Shown: piece after piece, positions 60,783-64,000 of the stretch | Layout of the letters: each line of letters starts with the position of its first letter | Position numbering within the stretch: position 1 is the stretch's first letter | From: Hydractinia symbiolongicarpus | Taxonomy: Eukaryota > Cnidaria > Hydrozoa > Anthoathecata > Hydractiniidae | Reading direction: 5' to 3' | Assembly: GCF_029227915.1 (NCBI RefSeq) | Contig: NC_079884.1 | Location: 29,948,001-30,012,000 of the forward strand | DNA length: 64,000 bases | The notes under the pieces: generated by a model | What the model was told of the DNA's origin: nothing | Seen by the model: the letters and a program-made list of their open reading frames with translations, nothing else | Database searches by the model: none | Position numbers and translations under genes: made by a program

Positions 60783-62820
60783 TTGGGAAATGAGTTTACT
60801 CCCTGGGTACTTTCTTTGTATACTTTTGACTATACGGGCCGATCCCGGAATTTACGGGAAATCGCAGGTTTTCGTTTGCCGGCGATTAAACTTCTTTTAT
60901 TCAGCGTCTCATCAAAAATGAAAACATTTTTGAAAACTACCAGTCTCATGCGTTTTAGTGGTGAAAAAATAAATTAAAAAATCGTTCGGGAAATGAGTTT
61001 ACTCCAGGGTACTTTCTTTGTATACTTTTGACTATACGGGCCAAGCCCGGGATTTACGGGAAATCGCGGGATTTCGTTTGCCGGCGATTAAACCACTTTC
61101 ATTAAGCGTCTCATCAAAAATGAAAACATCTTTGAAAACTGCAAGTCTCATGCGTTTTAGTGGTGAAAAGATAATTTAAAAAATCGTTTTGAAAATAAGC
61201 TAACTCCCTGGGTACTTTCTTTGTATACTTTTGACTATGCGGGCCGAGTCCGGGGTTTACGGGAAATGGCGGGTTTTCGTTTGCCGGCGATTAAACTTCT
61301 TTTATTCAGCGTCTCATCAAAAATGAAAACATTTTTGAAAACTACAAGTCTCAAGCGTTTTAGTGGTGAAAAAATAATTTAAAAAATCGTTCGGGAAATG
61401 AGTTTACTCCCTGGGTACTTTCTTTGTATACTTTTGACTATACGGGCCGAGTCCGGCATTTACGGGAAATCGCGGCTTTTCGTTTGCCGGCGATTAAACT
61501 TCTTTTATTCAGCGTCTCATCAAAAATGAAAACATTTTTAAAAACTACAAGTCTCATGGGCTTTAGTGGTGAAATAATAATTTAAAAAATCGTTTGGGAA
61601 ATGAGTTTACTCCCTGGGTACTTTCTTTGTATACTTTTGGCTATACGGGCCGATCCCGGAATTTACGGGAAATCGCAGGTTTTCGTTTGCCGGCGATTAA
61701 ACTTCTTTTATTCAGCGTCTCATCAAAAATGAAAACATTTTTGAAAACTACCAGTCTCATGCGTTTTAGTGGTGAAAAAATAAATTAAAAAATCGTTCGG
61801 GAAATGAGTTTACTCCAGGGTACTTTCTTTGTATACTTTTGACTATACGGGCCAAGCCCGGGATTTACGGGAAATCGCGGGATTTCGTTTGCCGGCGATT
61901 AAACCACTTTCATTAAGCGTCTCATCAAAAATGAAAACATCTTTGAAAACTGCAAGTCTCATGCGTTTTAGTGGTGAAAAGATAATTTAAAAAATCGTTT
62001 TGAAAATGAGCTAACTCCCTGGGTACTTTCTTTGTATACTTTTGACTATGCGGGCCGAGTCCGGGGTTTACGGGAAATGGCGGGTTTTCGTTTGCCGGCG
62101 ATTAAACTTCTTTTATTCAGCGTCTCATCAAAAATGAAAACATTTTTGAAAACTACAAGTCTCAAGCGTTTTAGTGGTGAAAAGATAATTTAAAAAATCG
62201 TTTTGGAAATTAGTTTACTCACAGGGTACTTTCTTTGTATACTTTTGACTATACGGGCCGATCCCGGAATTTACGGGAAATCGCAGGTTTTCGTTTGCCG
62301 GCGATTAAACTTCTTTTATTCAGCGTCTCATCAAAAATGAAAACATTTTTGAAAACTACCAGTCTCATGCGTTTTAGTGGTGAAAAAATAAATTAAAAAA
62401 TCGTTCGGGAAATGAGTTTACTCCAGGGTACTTTCTTTGTATACTTTTGACTATACGGGCCAAGCCCGGGATTTACGGGAAATCGCGGGATTTCGTTTGC
62501 CGGCGATTAAACCACTTTCATTAAGCGTCTCATCAAAAATGAAAACATCTTTGAAAACTGCAAGTCTCATGCGTTTTAGTGGTGAAAAGATAATTTAAAA
62601 AATCGTTTTGAAAATGAGCTAACTCCCTGGGTACTTTCTTTGTATACTTTTGACTATGCGGGCCGAGTCCGGGGTTTACGGGAAATGGCGGGTTTTCGTT
62701 TGCCGGCGATTAAACTTCTTTTATTCAGCGTCTCATCAAAAATGAAAACATTTTTGAAAACTACAAGTCTCAAGCGTTTTAGTGGTGAAAAGATAATTTA
62801 AAAAATCGTTTTGGAAATTA
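60783..62820 (+). repeat. Repeated unit marked by GATCCCGGAATTTACG
   Basis: The private variant GGCCGATCCCGGAATTTACGG (20-base core shown elsewhere as GATCCCGGAATTTACG) occurs at 60841, 61652 and 62260, spaced 811 and 608, about four and three monomers. Each copy is followed by the same neighbours: CTCCAGGGTAC with CGGGATTTCG, then GAGCTAACTCC or AAGCTAACTCC with GTCCGGGG, then CTCAAGCG. Confidence 0.88.
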
Positions 62821-64000
62821 GTTTACTCACAGGGTACTTTCTTTGTATACATTCGACTATGCGGGCCAAGCCCGGGATTTGCGGGAAATCGCGGGTTTTC
62901 CTTTGCCGGCGATTAAACCTCTTTTATTCAGCGTCTCATCAAAAATAAAAACATTTTTGAAAACTACAAGTCTTATGCGTTTTAGTGGTGAAAAAATAAT
63001 TTAAAAAATCGTTCTAGAAATGAGTTTACTCACAGGGTACTTTCTTTGTATACATTCGACTATACGGGCCAAGCCCGGGATTTACGGGAAATCGCGGGAT
63101 TTAGTTTGCCGGCGATTAAACCACTTTCATTAAGCGTCTCATCAAAAATGAAAACATCTTTGAAAACTGCAAGTCTCATGCGTTTTAGTGGTTAAAAGAT
63201 AATTTAAAAAATCGTTTTGGAAATGAGCTAACTCCCTGGGTACTTTCTTTGTATACTTTTGACTATGCGGGCCGAGTCCGGGGTTTACGGGAAATGGCGG
63301 GTTTTCGTTTGCCGGCGATTAAACTTCTTTTATTCAGCGTCTCATCAAAAATGAAAACATTTTTGAAAACTACAAGTCTCATGCGTTTTAGTGGTGAAAA
63401 GATAATTTAAAAAATCGTTTTGGAAATGAGTTTACTCACAGGGTACTTTCTTTGTATACTTTTGACTATACGGGCCGAGTCCGGGATTTACGGGAAATCG
63501 CGGGTTTTCCTTTGCCGGCGATTAAACCTCTTTTATTCAGCGTCTCATCAAAAATAAAAACATTTTTGAAAACTACAAGTCTTATGCGTTTTAGTGGTGA
63601 AAAAATAAATTAAAAAATCGTTCTGGAAATGAGTTTACTCACAGGGTACTTTCTTTGTATACATTCGACTATAAAGGCCAAGCCCGGATTTACGGGAAAT
63701 CGCGGTATTTCGTTTGCCGGCGATTAAACCACTTTCATTAAGCGTCTCATCAAAAATGAAAACATCTTTGAAAACTGCAAGTCTCATGCGTTTTAGTGGT
63801 GAAAAAATAATATAAAAAATCGTTTTGAAAATGAGCTAACTCCCTGGGTACTTTCTTTGTATACTTTTGACTATGCGGGCCGAGTCCGGGGTTTACGGGA
63901 AATGGCGGGTTTTCGTTTGCCGGCAATTAAACTTCTTTTATTCAGAGTCTCATCAAAAATGAAATTATTTTTTAAAACTACAAGTGTCATGCGTTTTAGT

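Larger units (their letters stand above)
30224..64000 (+). repeat. 203-bp satellite array, right segment
   Basis: About 166 monomers to the right edge of the window with no further insertion. Bases 30.2-41.5 kb parallel the left macro-copy. Bases 41.5-64 kb carry monomers with GAGCTAACTCCC, CGGGATTTCG, ACATCTTTGAAAACTGCAAG and AATTATTTTTTAAAAC variants, arranged in local duplications listed separately. Small deletions are more frequent at 42-49 kb, for example GCCGCGATTAA for GCCGGCGATTAA, and a 7-bp loss near 48280. No gene or RNA gene is visible. Confidence 0.97.

Noticed and set aside
1-64000. A CRISPR array, because of regular direct repeats.
   Set aside because: The whole 203-bp unit repeats with no unique spacers, there are no cas genes, and the context is eukaryotic.

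Overview
The window is essentially one continuous tandem satellite array. It is about 310 copies of a 203-bp monomer, all in the same orientation, running off both ends. The only non-satellite DNA is one short retrotransposon fragment present three times (2918-3264, 26615-26995, 29842-30223). I see no protein-coding gene of the host, no tRNA or rRNA, no CRISPR array and no prokaryotic signal. A megabase-type satellite carrying a 5'-truncated non-LTR retrotransposon (LINE) points to a eukaryotic nuclear chromosome, most likely an animal. Heterochromatin (centromeric, pericentromeric or subtelomeric) is the natural reading. An invertebrate is plausible because the monomer's CpG-dense core is not depleted, but I cannot name the species.

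Monomer: counting from the G of GAGTTTACTC, the monomer has a GC- and CpG-rich core at about positions 41-95 and A-tract-rich parts at about 122-150 and 171-190. Two main families alternate. Type A carries CACAGGG, CATTCGAC, GGCCAAGCCCGGG and AAACCACTTTCATT. Type B carries CCCTGGG, CTTTTGAC, GGCCGAGTCCGGG and AAACTTCTTTTATT. Type A usually ends in ATCGTTCGGGAAAT and type B in ATCGTTTTGGAAAT. The background is therefore an A-B dimer of 406 bp. Longer higher-order units (609, 812, 1014, 1622, 1825, 2637, 2842, 3227 bp and more) are superimposed, nearly all integer multiples of 203.

Layout: 0-2.9 kb satellite; 2.9-3.3 kb LINE copy 1; 3.3-17 kb satellite with an 812-bp tetramer repeated three times (7.7-10.15 kb) followed by dimers and a single-monomer duplication (10.15-11.2 kb). 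From 17 to 25 kb the left-edge monomer types return as an expanded block of pentamers and a 2637-bp unit. From 24.65 to 31.1 kb a 3227-bp tandem duplication carries LINE copies 2 and 3. From 31 to 41.5 kb the array is collinear with 4-16.4 kb. From 41.5 to 64 kb it is a mosaic of further local duplications with offsets of 5.47-5.67 kb, 1.4 kb, 1622 bp, 812 bp, 1825 bp and 811/608 bp.

History: one LINE fragment inserted once into a B-type monomer, flanked by TATGC on both sides. It was then copied with the satellite by unequal exchange. Offsets between the two big blocks change only in steps explained by the 3227-bp duplication, a 226-bp deletion at LINE copy 1, and whole numbers of monomers (14, 4, 15, 5). 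The many open frames of 60-170 codons are by-products of a stop-poor monomer; I do not call any of them a gene. I found no novel functional system; the interest is in the readable amplification history.
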